Assembly: GCA_004369085.1 (NCBI GenBank)
Contig: ML210150.1
Span: 62,001-126,000 of the forward strand
Direction: 5' to 3'
Source: Coprinopsis marcescibilis
Lineage: Eukaryota; Basidiomycota; Agaricomycetes; Agaricales; Psathyrellaceae
DNA: 64,000 bases
Shown: piece after piece, positions 32,676 to 44,016 of the stretch
How positions within the stretch are numbered: position 1 is the first letter of the stretch
How the letters are laid out: every line of letters begins with the position of its first letter
The notes under the pieces: model-generated
Databases searched by the model: none
Told to the model about the DNA's origin: nothing
Seen by the model: only the letters and a program-made list of their open reading frames with translations
Made by a program: the position numbers and the translations under genes

Positions 32676-34399
32676 CATATAATTACTGTCATGCCGTCCC
32701 CAGTTTGGTGATGGTCATGGTGGATCCGGATTCCGGAATGGGACTCGGAAGAAAACGAATGTTCAATGGTCCCGCCCGATCAAAGTGTGACCGTCCCGGA
32801 ACCAAAATTCATTATCGCGGACTTTGCTTCGTACATACGTTCAAGAATGTCCTGTCAGATGGAAAAGCATTTCCCCTCAATTCTTCGACTAGTCGGATTA
32901 CAGGCCTCTTGATTAGACATTTCAACTTTCGTCTGGAAAACTGGCGAGCGTGGAGAAGCCCCTTCGACACCAGCGGCTATGTCAATCCCTGCGGCCAGTG
33001 CATACCTCGAAGCAAGCAATGGACACAGCAGCACATTTCAAAGTAAGATACATAAATTGCATTATTCCCAACCACTTCCCCAGCAGACCTACAAACTTCC
33101 CGCTTTATGGCAGGTTATACTTCGCCCTACGTTATTTCGGCCGATGTTAGTAATTCGTCATGTAGGCTGATTGTAGCTGTCCTGCTGGTATTGGGTGTGA
33201 GTCCGTCCACTGAGCCAGGTGCAACGGTGTCTAGCTATAGACGTTGCCACCTTTTACCGCGGGCTTCACCTCAAATCAAAGCACCGCATATGTGCGAGAG
33301 CTATCAAGACGCAGACCATCGTTTTCGGTGGTGGATGGTATGCCACAAGCGTGCACACTTGGCCCAGTACTGACCGATATCCCTCAGAAGATCTTATTCT
33401 TCTAGCTGTCCCAGCAGTTTATTTTGGTACTTTTCTTATTCACTCAAGCACCCAGTTTGACGTCCACGTCCCGCCTTGTGCGTCTAGAGATAGCCCTGGT
33501 TTGCATTGCTCTATCGAGTGCGTATTTCAGGGCCCTACAAGCCCATCGGCATCCCTCGCCTATTGATAAGACGAGCACAAGGGCCCGCTTAAACGCTGCA
33601 ATGGCTATGTCAAGTGTAGAATCTATTTCTTTGTCCTTTTATTAGTTGTGTGGAACATGCTTAGCCTCCGCCAACCCAATGTGATACCTGTGAAGATATA
33701 ATAAATATACAATGGACCAGGTTGGTCCTGAGCTTTTGGAGCCATTCTCAGATTGATACACCATGAAGAGCATCAATGCGACACTTATGATATCGATTAG
33801 TTCGGGGAAATTGTAGTTGCGAGTTCTAACTAACGCTCTGAGCCTCGTCGTTCTTGTGTTGCATTCAGGCAAGACCAACATTGATTTGAATGATCATCAG
33901 CAGGTAATCCGCGCTCGCAGGCCTTTCTGCGTCGTCTCTCGTCTATATTATTCCACTTCCTTGTCTTTTAATCTGCTTGGTGACATATTCACGGCTTCCA
34001 ATAATATCGCAAAGCTTGTTACTGTTATGCATTTGGTTCCGATCTCCATGTCATTGTATTTTCATATCTTCTATCATATACGGCCAATGTGGGCTAAGGA
34101 GAGTTCCCGAATGTTGTAATGGTTATAATGGGAGACGGGGATGGGAACTGATTATTGTGTGTGCAATAGTACATTTGCAGTGCAAAGGGTTACTTGAACG
34201 CCAGGAAACGTTTTGGCTACTACTCCTCCTTCCTTCCGTTTCCTTCCTTCATTCGCCTTGGTATTTGTAGTTTGACCTTCGTTTCTGGGCAACACAGGTT
34301 GTTTGCCTTCTCAGTGACTTATTCTTATAGGTTACTTTTCAGAGTTCTATTGGTTCTATCTCGGTGTAATGTCAACAGGAGCAAGCCTAGGTGGGCGGG
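32676..34399. other. Gene-poor region between two membrane-protein genes
   Basis: About 1.7 kb in which I could not assemble a credible gene on either strand. Plus-strand frames near 33107-33566 and 33817-34119 have hydrophobic stretches (for example LIVAVLLVLG), and a minus-strand frame at 33642-33881 has IDIISVALMLFMVYQ. These could be remnants of a membrane-protein gene, but none aligns by eye with either neighbour. Confidence 0.4.
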
Positions 34400-36084
34400 A
34401 TGTCTTTGCAACTAGTACTTCGCTTACACGGATGTGAAACAGGAGGCAGCCTCCCAGTCAACGTCGTCCATGCATCCAGGGAGCATGTCATTGTGTATCT
34501 GGTTTTGAACATGTGGCCAGCATACTTTGGTCTTCCTGTCATTCTGTTGGCTGTTACACTTTCCAAGGAGATTCGAAGACACGCAACATTTATCAATTTA
34601 TGCGTCGTTTACATCCTGATTGGAATGTAAGTCATTATGAACTTCTGCGGAGAAACTCATAGTGATAATAATGGGAATGTGGTTTCTCAGGGCAACATCG
34701 CTATTGTACACTGGTTCTTTCGTTGCCCGTCGGATCTTTATACTCAGTTTTATCCAGGGTTTTCACAGGCAGCATTACAGGACCGCAACCTCCCCCTCTG
34801 CTTTGCTTCTTTCAGGCTGTTCTCATAGCCGCCATGCCACCGCTGTGAGTTAACTCGTCTCGAATATTATATCAGTGAGTTCGGGAAACTAAGAGCTTCA
34901 TCTTTGCAGCGCGTCTACAGCTACTTTGATGCTAGTTCTACAGGCAAGCTATGGAGAGATTGGAGCCGACTATATATGTCATACTAATTTGTGAAATACT
35001 CAGATGTTCTTCGGAATCAAGGGCGCTTGTACGAGCGCGGCTTACCTGGATGAAGACCATGGGGGTCGGCTGTGGATCGTTAGTACAAACAGCAGCCTAC
35101 TGAGGCAGGATGAAGCACTAAAGACCTTGAGCACGTAGATGATTATTCTTCCATATGTCGGATACTTTGCGACAATGATAGCGGCAGCAATAGTACGTAT
35201 CCATGCAATGAAGAAGCTTTTTGAGTTAATACTTATCGCTTGTCTTGCTACTCAGGTTGGCTCTAACAACCTTTCTCACGTGTCTAGAGACAGACGTGTG
35301 TTTTATTGCTCCCTGAAGTATGACCCACTGTGAGTACGGTCACCATGTCAATTTCAATGATGTGTGGACATGCACATGCTGAACTGATATACACAGGTCC
35401 AACACGACTGTGATAATAACCGGACTAGTCTTGTCTGTTACTATTGCTCTTGAAGGTAACTCTCACAAGGATTCCTGAATTGGTTACAATCCATTGACTT
35501 GGAGTTACCCGAGTGTGGTCGATCGTTCTGCTCGTGCGTTTTAGAAAGGTGGCACACGCGAAGGGGACCAGCGTACGTGGGACCCTGGATCTCAGTTTTG
35601 TGATTCGGGCCTTTGCATTTGGGTCATACAACTTTGCGGCACTCCTGTAAGTTGTTCAGCTTGATTTAATACGTTGGAAAGAAACGTGACTGAATAGAGT
35701 GGAACGATGTTCTGTTACAGTCTTTGCTTTTTGTCAATATCTTCCCCCTCTACGCCTATCCCTGACCTAGTAATTGGCACGGGTGAGTTAACCATGTCAT
35801 CAGTGTTTTTTAGAACGGCAGCAACAGACGTTCGGTGCTCACGTTTTTAACGCAGGAACCACGCTTGTTACATTCATATTTGGGACCCAAATTGTAGGTT
35901 GCCGTTGCCTTTCTCAATCTCATCTCCATTCTGCCAAAGAGTCCACGCTAAACACAAAATCCAGGACATTCTGAGAGCTCTGTGCTTCTGGAAGAGCTGG
36001 CAACGACCGGTGGCTCAGGCAGAACCAGATTTGAGGGACGATTTAAGCCAAGGAAGTGCTTCGGATACGGAGAGAAAAGTCTGA
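34400..36084 (+). CDS. Fungal 7TM (GPCR-like) receptor protein
   Basis: A multi-intron gene encoding a seven-helix protein of an agaric GPCR-like family. TM1 reads HVIVYLVLNMWPAYFGLPVI, followed by the loop SKEIRRHATFINLC and TM2 VVYILIGM. The next exons give SLLYTGSITGPQPPLLCFFQ, AVLIAAMPPLASTATLMLVLQ, MFFGIKGA, then IMIILPYVGYFATMIAAAI, SNNLSHVSRDRRVFYCSLKY, TTVIITGLVLSVTIALE, RGTLDLSFVIRAFAFG and TPIPDLVIGTGTTLVTFIFG. The cytoplasmic tail ends with ILRALCFWKSWQR and an acidic segment. All junctions are in phase; one intron (34944-35003) has a GC donor. The ligand is unknown. The start is the ATG at 34400, with the first 30 or so residues less certain. Confidence 0.75.
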
Positions 36085-36313
36085 GATAAAAAGGGGTGGA
36101 AAATTAGTGTACGGGCCGTTAATAAATGGAGGGTTTGAAATCCTTTGTGATTTAAGTTGTAATTGTAAGTCGCATTTCAAGTCGTCCGGGTGTCCGGTCA
36201 GCGCGGCATCTCGTGGCGGCACGGAAGGTTTTGACAAACAGGCGTACATAACGCCTCAAATTTCCAAACTTGCAACTGAGCGTTCTCAAGCGTTCGCGTG
36301 TCACAAAATCGTT

Positions 36314-37147
36314 ATGGCTGTAAGTTAATTCCTTCATATAAAGTCTTGACTCCAGAGTTTATAGTCCCAACTCACAGAGTCGTTGCTCTGGAGCTCTTCG
36401 CATCTTCTCTCGTTCTACTGCCGCGTCATGGTACGTCTGTTAACACTTATCGTTGGCGAAAACCCGGAATTGACCCCACGTCACTTTGTCAGGCGCCCAA
36501 GAACCGTGTATGCTCTGAGGTATGCATCTACTGAAGCAACTTCAGCATTAACCTCCACGCCCCCACCACCTCCGACCTCACCAAAGATCACACAAATTGT
36601 CGACGACATTTCCGGATTGACGTTGCTGCAGGCGGCAGACTTGGTGACGCAACTCAAGGTTGGGAACTTGTGCTCATTCGCTCTAATGTTTTCACCAACC
36701 ACCGGTTCGTTCTTCAGGCTCGTTTGAACATCCAGGAAATTGCTATGCCAGCTGCAGCGCCCCAAGCCGCTTCCGCCGCTGCATCAGACGAACCAGCACC
36801 TGTACCCCGCATCTCTGTCACAACACCCGGCAAACGCTAACGTTCCTTTTTATCAGGAAAAACCCAAGGAGAAAACTGTCTTCAACGTCAAACTCGAGTC
36901 CTTCGACGCTGGATCGAAACCTAAGATCATCCGGGAGGTCAAGTCTATGGTGCCCAACCTGACGCTCATTGACGTAAGTTGTATTTCCGATTTTTTCCTC
37001 GCATGGCATACTGAGCAGGATATTCCACAGGCCAAGAAGTTTGTCGAGTCGCTTCCCAAGACCTTAAAGGAGAACGTCACGAAGGAGGACGCAGAGAAGC
37101 TCAAAAAGCTTTTCGAAGACCTTGGTGCTGTGGTGAAACTCGAGTAG
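36314..37147 (+). CDS. MNP1: Mitochondrial ribosomal protein bL12m
   Basis: Encodes the L7/L12-type stalk protein of the mitochondrial ribosome, which recruits translation factors. The first coding exon is only ATGGCT (36314-36319). It joins SRCSGALRIFSRSTAASW and then RPRTVYALRYASTEATS, an excellent matrix presequence (Arg, Ser and Ala-rich, no acids). The oligomerisation region is ITQIVDDISGLTLLQAADLV. After introns, a Pro/Ala hinge leads to the C-terminal domain: EKTVFNVKLESFDAGSKPK, IIREVKSMVPNLTLID, KKFVESLPKTLKENVTKEDA, ending LKKLFEDLGAVVKLE. The longer frame starting at about 36383 is not the true start, because it would lose the presequence. Confidence 0.88.
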
Positions 37148-37298
37148 ACTTACGGATCGCATTGTATACGCTGCCTTACACTTATTAATGGATAGAACTC
37201 GTAATACAACGTCTCTTGAATGAGTCGGGATATGAAGGAAGATAATGCGAAAATGCTAGGGGCAGAATAAAGGGGGTCAAAATGGATCGAACAGGGGT

Positions 37299-40113
37299 TT
37301 AGTCTTCGGACAGGTAGCGATACTCGAACCTGAAATCGCTCTTCTTCCGTTGACACCATGAGCCCTCCCAGTCAAAGTATACATACACCCCTTGTTCGTA
37401 TTCTTCCGTGATCGCCTGCGGTTCCGAGTGTCGTTGGAACCAAGTCAAATACTTGACGTGGAATCTCCAGGACTGGCGCTTGAGCTCCTTCGCAGCTAGG
37501 TATCTGATATCGCAAAGGTTAGCGCGTGCCACGTTCAAAACAAGGATAACTCATACTGTTGGTAGGTTCCCGGTAGGTAGTAGAATATGTAGAAAAGAGT
37601 CTCAACATCCAATTGCGAGAACAAGGCAGGTGTGCCAAGAGTGGGATGAGGGTTTTGAGGGTAATACGGCGCAGTATTGAACGGGTTTCTAGGCACATAA
37701 TACTTCGGTCTGAAATCACGGTTAGCAGAAACCACGAATCCGAGCAGAGATCTCACTTGTCTGTGTCTTGAGGCTGAGGGATATTGATTAAACCTCCTTC
37801 CAACATCTTGTGGACTTGATCGAGATTGCCCATACGAAGTGCTGAAAAGAGCTGGTAAGCGGTGTGATCAAATCGTAACTTGCATCTCATCCATACCCTT
37901 TTGCTTCACATTTTCAAACGAAACAACAAGATCTGACAGCGACCCTGGGAATGCAGCATTTGGCCGTGCGGGAGCAGCGGATTGTGTGGTTGAAGGCGGT
38001 CGTTGGCCAATGGCTTGCTGCGTTGCTTGAGGTGCAGCAGGCACCGCTTGCTGTTGTTCTGCGACCTTCGCCCCCGGTGATAGAGATGGTGTCTGTTGAT
38101 AGGGAAAGAATGGTGAGTTGGCGCGGAGGAATAGTCACACATAAATGTAATTACTGTCAATTGTTGAGGCAAGGGCGATGGCTGTGAAGTTGGTGCTGGG
38201 GTATGCTGGGAAAATGAAACTGCTGTGCTAAATTGTTGTGTTGGCTCCTCGGTTGGAATCTGACCGAGAATATAACTATCGCTGCACTTTTACCAACTCG
38301 ATAAAACTAACCTGTACCGCAACAGGTTGCTTGTGTATTTGAGGAGAAGCAACCGATACAGACTCTGGAAGTGGCTTTGCTTAGGATTTATCGAGGTAAC
38401 GGAACAAATCAGTTCGACCTCACCTTTCCTTGGAGGGACTGTACTCTGAGGTGAAGTTGGCGCTTGTCTCGAGCCAGATATAGAGATAACCTCAGACAAG
38501 GCCGGGGATTGTTGTGCAGAGGACGACCCTTCCGGGGGTTGTGATGCGGACGCAGCTGAGGACAACACCGGGCTAACAACTGACGCCTGCGTCAAACTGG
38601 GAGACGGTACAGCATACTGATCAAGTAAAGCTGCTGCTGCAGATGATAATGCCGACGGAGTTGAAGGTGGCACATGCGACGTTGCTGACGCTGGCGCAAG
38701 AGAGGGTGTCAGCGGTGCAGTCGAAGGAGGATGTGAACTGGCAGAGGTTGGTGGTTGGGACGTGACAGCGGCAGCAGCAGCAGCAGCGTAGCGGATAGGT
38801 GGTAGCGTTGGTGCAGCAGAACGAGGGGCAGGCGTTGGAAGGCCGGATTTCACAACGCTTGACATAGGTTGTGAGAAGTTGAGGTTCGGAGGAGGTTTCG
38901 CCGCTAAAAGGAAATAAGCCTCAAACAGTGCCAAAATAAAAGCGCACGAACTATCCACAGAATGTTCTTTTACGGATAGTTCAGTTCATCATGAATCGGG
39001 AAGAATGTGTAATGTCACTTACTTCTCATTGCCAATGAAACACCGGCTTTCTTGAGAATGGGGCTTTCATGCCGCTTGCTACTGGAACCACTTTCTTCTT
39101 CCTGCTGTTGTTGCTTCTTGCTTTTTGGAGGAGGAACGGAGTCTGATTATGCGAAATGAGGATGAAGGTCGTCGGAGGAGTAGGGAGCTAACTCACCCTC
39201 GCTCTCTTCATCGGAATCTGAGGTTTCTCCATCGTCCGCAACCAATCCGAATTCTCCCTCTGCTTCGTCGAGGTTCAACTCTTCATATATGCCGTCATCT
39301 TCTTCAAAGTTGTCGTCCTGGAGAGGTTGACATTAGAATATACACCGGATAGGTTAAGAGTTTGCGCACGTTGTTATTCGCGACAAAATATTGCACGTCT
39401 TCCTTGAGAGCATTTACGCGTTCTGCTGTCAGTGATCCATTATTCAATAGGCGAAGAACGATTTCCAGTCTGCCGATGTGCCATTTCCTCCGGTCATTCA
39501 AGTGTTCAAGTTCTTCCAAACGTCCCTGAGCACTAGCGCCCTTGTTCTTCTTCTTCCCCGTATTTTGAAGACTCTCCACCTCTGCTTCCGTGGACTCTAC
39601 CTGCATTTGTAAATCCTCCACCTGCTGCTGTAACCATTGCATCGCGTCTTCTTTCTCCTGCTCCTTGGGGTCAAGCCTTGCAGCTTGTATCAGGCCCTCC
39701 TTGGAAAAGGCCTTGGTCTTCATCTCTTTCTCACATGCCTTGAACTTCTCCATTTGCTAAACACGAGTAGTCAGCGCCACTGAAGCCTCTGTTGGGTATT
39801 GCTCACAGTTTCGATGAGCCGACGATTCTCGAACAAGAGGGTCTTGTCCTTGATATCGTTACTTTGAGCCCAAGCTTTGATCTGGTCTCGCTGCCGCTGC
39901 AGCTTCTTTATCTGGGTCTTCAAGTCCATCTCTTGCTTTTCTTTCTGCGTCTGGTTTGTGGACGCTTGCATCTTTTCATAGATACCCTCGAAAAGCTCTA
40001 CTCCCTCCGCAACCTTTTTCAAGGTGCGGTCAATTTCAGCTAGCATCACAGCTCAGTAAGACGAGCATTTTGTAGTTATTCCGTGACTCACTTTGCAATT
40101 TCCTTGCCGCCAT
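37299..40113 (-). CDS. NOT3: CCR4-NOT complex subunit Not3/Not5
   Basis: Scaffold subunit of the CCR4-NOT complex, which removes poly(A) tails and links to transcription and codon-dependent mRNA decay. The N-terminal Not3 domain starts MAARKLQ, then [59 protein letters not shown] and a coiled coil ([21 protein letters not shown]) followed by [17 protein letters not shown] long Ser/Pro/Ala/Gln-rich linker includes an Ala run. The C-terminal NOT box ends [29 protein letters not shown] and [15 protein letters not shown]. About ten introns; roughly 730 residues, usual for fungi. The ATG at 40113 is fixed by the conserved MAARKLQ. Confidence 0.92.
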
Positions 40114-40770
40114 GGTTGGACGCTAGTGGCTCCGCGTTGAGAGTAATGGATTGTTGCTCAGCTGCGTCAAGCGCTCACTGGCAATGAGGCACAAGTGTGG
40201 GAATATATGAGTAAGATAATTACGTAATTAACTGAATTGCTGCTTTATTTGAAGTTGGGCCCTGTTCGTCCCGACTCCCTCATTAACTGCAATCCGTCGT
40301 ATCTTATTGACTAGCTCCTTTGCACTGTCGCAAACACTGCAATGTCGCGTGAGATGACAGGGAGACCGGGGTATTGTATTGAGTTCACACAGCATGAAGT
40401 TGACTGGCATTTCTCTAGCCTTCTGTGTTGATCTCTGTCGGGGCGGGCATCACTGAAGTCGAGGCGAGATTCTTGAAGATCCCAACAACAACTTTAACCA
40501 TTCAGACAGTTACCAGACATGCTGCAGTTGCGTGATCGCGGGTATGGTGTTGGTCGCCTTAGAGTCTGAGAGTATAGCAACGAAGAGATATAAGATGTGG
40601 AAGAGAACCTATTTTGGTTAATTGTTTGATTAGAGCACGTGGGAGATAAGTTGCATGGGACAATGTGAACCCAGGCTACCCTTTACTTCACAGTGCTCTC
40701 TCGTTTGGACGACCTTTCTTTCTACGACTATCTTACGACGACTTTCCTTGCATCTGTTTACGATTTAGAA
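40114..40770. other. Divergent promoter region
   Basis: About 660 bp between the starts of Not3 and Bem1. No coding frame or RNA gene is supportable; it should contain both promoters. Confidence 0.5.
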
Positions 40771-42844
40771 ATGAAATCTCTCCGGAAATCTCTCAATGGC
40801 AACAAGGATTCGTCCAAACTCCAAATCTCGACACCCCTACCCATCCCGACGACCATGTCCAAGCCCTCATCAGCGATCTTGCCGCCACAGAAAGTCATTC
40901 GCGCTCTAACAACATACAAATCACAAGCACCCCAGGAACTCTCATTCCACAAGGGCGACTTCTTTTATGTCCTCAGAGATGGTCAAGACTCCGCCTGGTA
41001 TGAAGCGCACAATCCAGTAACTGGTTCCCGGGGTATCGTCCCCCGCGCTATGTTCGAGGAGTTTGGCAAGAACATTACATCGTGCGTCGTCTGCAACTTT
41101 CCTGTAAGCCATGTACTCACTGCATGACAGTGTGCGCAATTCGCAATTCAGCACCCCTGGAGGAGGCTACAAATCTCCAGTTTCTCCAGGGGCGGGATCA
41201 CTTCCATCTCCGTCACTGCCCAAACATCAAGTTTACTACGCCGTGGTCATGCATGACTTTAATGCAGAGCGTCCAGACGAACTGGAGGCCAAGCGGGGCG
41301 ACGCAGTTACCGTTGTCGCTCAGTCGAACCGAGAATGGTTCGTCGCAAAACCAATCGGCAAGCTTGGCCGCCCAGGCCTGATCCCAGTCTCCTTTGTCGA
41401 AATCCACGACCCATCCACAGGGAAGCCGGTCACCGATATCGACGCCCTCATAGATCGCGGGGATTTGCCCAAAGTCGAAGAATGGAAACGAGCCATGCTT
41501 ACCTACAAACAGAACAGCATTTCCCTCGGAGTGATTGATCCTCCAACACGCGGCTCCATCCACAATAGTCCCTTTGCTTTGCAACCCAGCCCACTCCCGC
41601 CGTCCCCTCCTTCTCCAGAGCCGCGCGATACTCCCTATGATTGCCTCCCGGAAGGCATTCTTCTTTCCGCGGACGTCGTTTCCTTCCATTTCGAAATGGA
41701 TGAATACTGGTTCCGTGTGGATGCTGTCTTCCAGCCATATGGTCCCCCAGGCCAGGCTTTACCCCCCGCAAAACAGCTCATCCTTTTCCGTGTCTACGAA
41801 GACTTCTATGAATTCCAGGTTACTCTTCTCAACACTTTTCCGAAGGAAGCTGGTAGGCAGCCTGGGCATTCCAGGACTTTGCCATACATGCCAGGGCCCT
41901 CCAAAGAAGTCGACGACAAGCTGACGGCCACCAGGCGAGAAGAATTGGATGACTATATACATGGGTTGTGCGCTCTTGCGAAGACAGGTGGGCAGCACAT
42001 TCTAGAACATGCCGTATTACGACAATTTCTTGCCCTGAAACCCGGAGACGTGGAGCAAACATACGAATCGCGAAAGTCGCAGGACGCTGACGTTGAACAG
42101 CCGGATAGCAATCCTGTGTATAACCCTCAAGACTATGTACCCGAAGTCGCGGTTCAAGTCGCGCGAATGAGGGTCCAGGATAACGACCAGAATAGCGATG
42201 GTTCAGACTACGAAGACGAGGGATACGCTCATTCACCACAACACCGACCACAGCACCCATACGGGCAATATGCAGCAGGGAACCCCAAGCATCTTTCAAG
42301 AGACGACAGTCTTCGTCTCCAGGCGCACGAACAGAACCATCAACGGTCTGATTCAACAGCGTCATTTCACACTCCATCATACCCTTCACATTCCCGCTCG
42401 CAGTCTAACGAACGCATGTCTCCCATCCCACCACGCACTGGCGAGTATTCCAACGGGCAATCTCGATGGAATGAACAGCAATCACGCGAACCTTTGCCAT
42501 CCACCGCTTCCTTCCGGTCTTCACAATCCGCATCATCAAGGTCGCGTTCGCAATCGACGGCCACCAATCCGAACAATCCTCCTATTTCTGCCGCCAACCC
42601 TCAAACCGCCTTTGTGAAAATTAAAATCTTCGACCGCGTTGCGGATGACTTGATTGCCATTCGTGTGCACCCCAAAGTATCGCACAGCGAATTAATGGAG
42701 AAGGTGCAAGCACGGCTTGGCTCTGAACTACGGGTTCTAAAGTACAGAGATAGCCTGACAAACACTTTCGTCGGGTTGGATACCGATGCAGAGCTTCGGG
42801 CTTGGATGGATGGAACAGATAAACATGTACTATACGCCGACTAA
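40771..42844 (+). CDS. BEM1: Bem1/Scd2 polarity scaffold (SH3-SH3-PX-PB1)
   Basis: Scaffold that links Cdc42, its GEF Cdc24 and PAK kinases at sites of polarised growth. Two exons (40771-41081 and 41131-42844) with one 49-nt intron give 674 residues. SH3-1 (about 45-100) reads VIRALTTYKSQAPQELSFHKG and GIVPRAMFEEF. SH3-2 (about 135-195) reads YAVVMHDFNAERPDELEAKRG and GLIPVSFVEI. The PX domain (about 240-370) has YWFRVDAVFQ, FRVYEDFYEFQVTLL and RTLPYMPGPSK. A polar Ser/Gln-rich linker precedes the C-terminal PB1 domain (FVKIKIFDRVADDLIAIRV to TDAELRAWM), which pairs with Cdc24. The start is the ATG at 40771; an upstream in-frame extension lacks conservation. Confidence 0.93.
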
Positions 42845-43346
42845 CATTTTTTTCTGTCGACTTGGCAGTTTTATATCCCTCGTTTTCGTTCACTACCAGA
42901 CACTGTGAGCAGTTTATTTCTGACCACCAGGTACCTTTTTTTTCATGTGAATTTATCTTTGTATCTTTGTATCTTGTATTCCACTACCCACTGTATACAA
43001 ATTTCTCTTCGGTACTGTATGTCACAGTATTATTCCCCAGTAGCATCTATGGTCATCCTTGTACTCTACTACCAGTATGGATAATCTGAAGTGCGAATAT
43101 GTGCAGAAGTGTGCTTGAAGCACGCCCTCACCACGACGCTTCTCCTAACTGTAATTACACATTAGATCTTAGACCACCTAGATAATGGTACAATATGATT
43201 TACTCTGCTCTGCGGTCAATCTGCCCTGCGCAGTGGCAATAAGTACTTGCCGAGGGTACAAAACATGAACAAACTTTGAACATGCTCCCGGGCTTGCCGA
43301 GCGTTGGACGCAGACTACACAACTTCCTCTTTGTTCAGCGTCAACA
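42845..43346. other. Intergenic region
   Basis: 500 bp of T-rich 3' UTR-like sequence after Bem1, then the promoter of the next gene. No additional feature is seen. Confidence 0.5.
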
Positions 43347-43980
43347 AAATGTCCCTGTGGCGAACTGTGCGGAACCTTCAGCGAGTAGGAGTCAGGGAAT
43401 GGTGGAGGCAGTTACAATACATCGGTGACGCCAAATCGGGCACCCTTGTCGGCGCAGACCAGTACGTTGAAGGAGCATTGGACGTGCGGCGGCCAACATG
43501 CTGATGTTGAATGGTTTTAGGTTCGGTAACAGGTACTTCGAGAATAGAAACGGAGAAGAGGAGGTTCCTGGTATGTAGTCCCCACTCATACACTTGCAAC
43601 TCACCTAATTCTAACTATTGTGCAGGTCGTCACAGATGGGTTGACTTCGTTCAGGTTCGTCAAGGCTTTGGATAAAAAAGGTCCAAGGGCTAACTCCGAA
43701 GTGTAGCATGACTTCAACGCAACTCAAGTTCCTCCCGAATGGCACTCGTGGTTGAGCCACATCCGTCAAGACCCACCCGCCGCAGACCCTGTTATCCAGA
43801 ATCTAACTCCCCCTTGGAAGGCCGTAAGTGTCGTCGTTTTCGCCCGTAAACTTATCACCAACTAACATCTTACAGGCTTGGACGGAGAACTTGACAGGAA
43901 CACCTGGGGCATACAAATCCTATAATACAGTTGTTCCTAAAATTAACGCTTGGGATCCTAAAGTTCGACCTCGCGTTTGA
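43347..43980 (+). CDS. NDUFA12: NADH:ubiquinone oxidoreductase subunit NDUFA12 (B17.2)
   Basis: Accessory subunit of mitochondrial complex I. The spliced protein of about 150 residues starts MSLWRTVRNLQRVGVREWWR and contains YIGDAKSGTLVGAD, FGNRYFENRNGEEEVPGRHR, WVDFVQHDFNATQVPPEWHS, WLSHIRQDPP and the tail TPGAYKSYNTVVPKINAWDPK. This is the standard NDUFA12 order, with the GRHRWV and PPEWH motifs intact. Introns after GADQ, after PGR and others are short and GT-AG. Its presence fits a fungus with a canonical complex I. Confidence 0.92.
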
Positions 43981-44016
43981 TTGAATGCACTACCACTACC
44001 ACTCGATCTTAATACA

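Noticed and set aside
35640..35780. Apparent stop in the 7TM receptor-like gene after LPPLRLSLT
   Set aside because: A later acceptor (TTACAG) restores the frame and gives TPIPDLVIGTG, matching the family.
38760..38800. GCA/GCC trinucleotide run as a microsatellite
   Set aside because: It encodes the Ala run in the Not3 linker, a normal feature of this protein.
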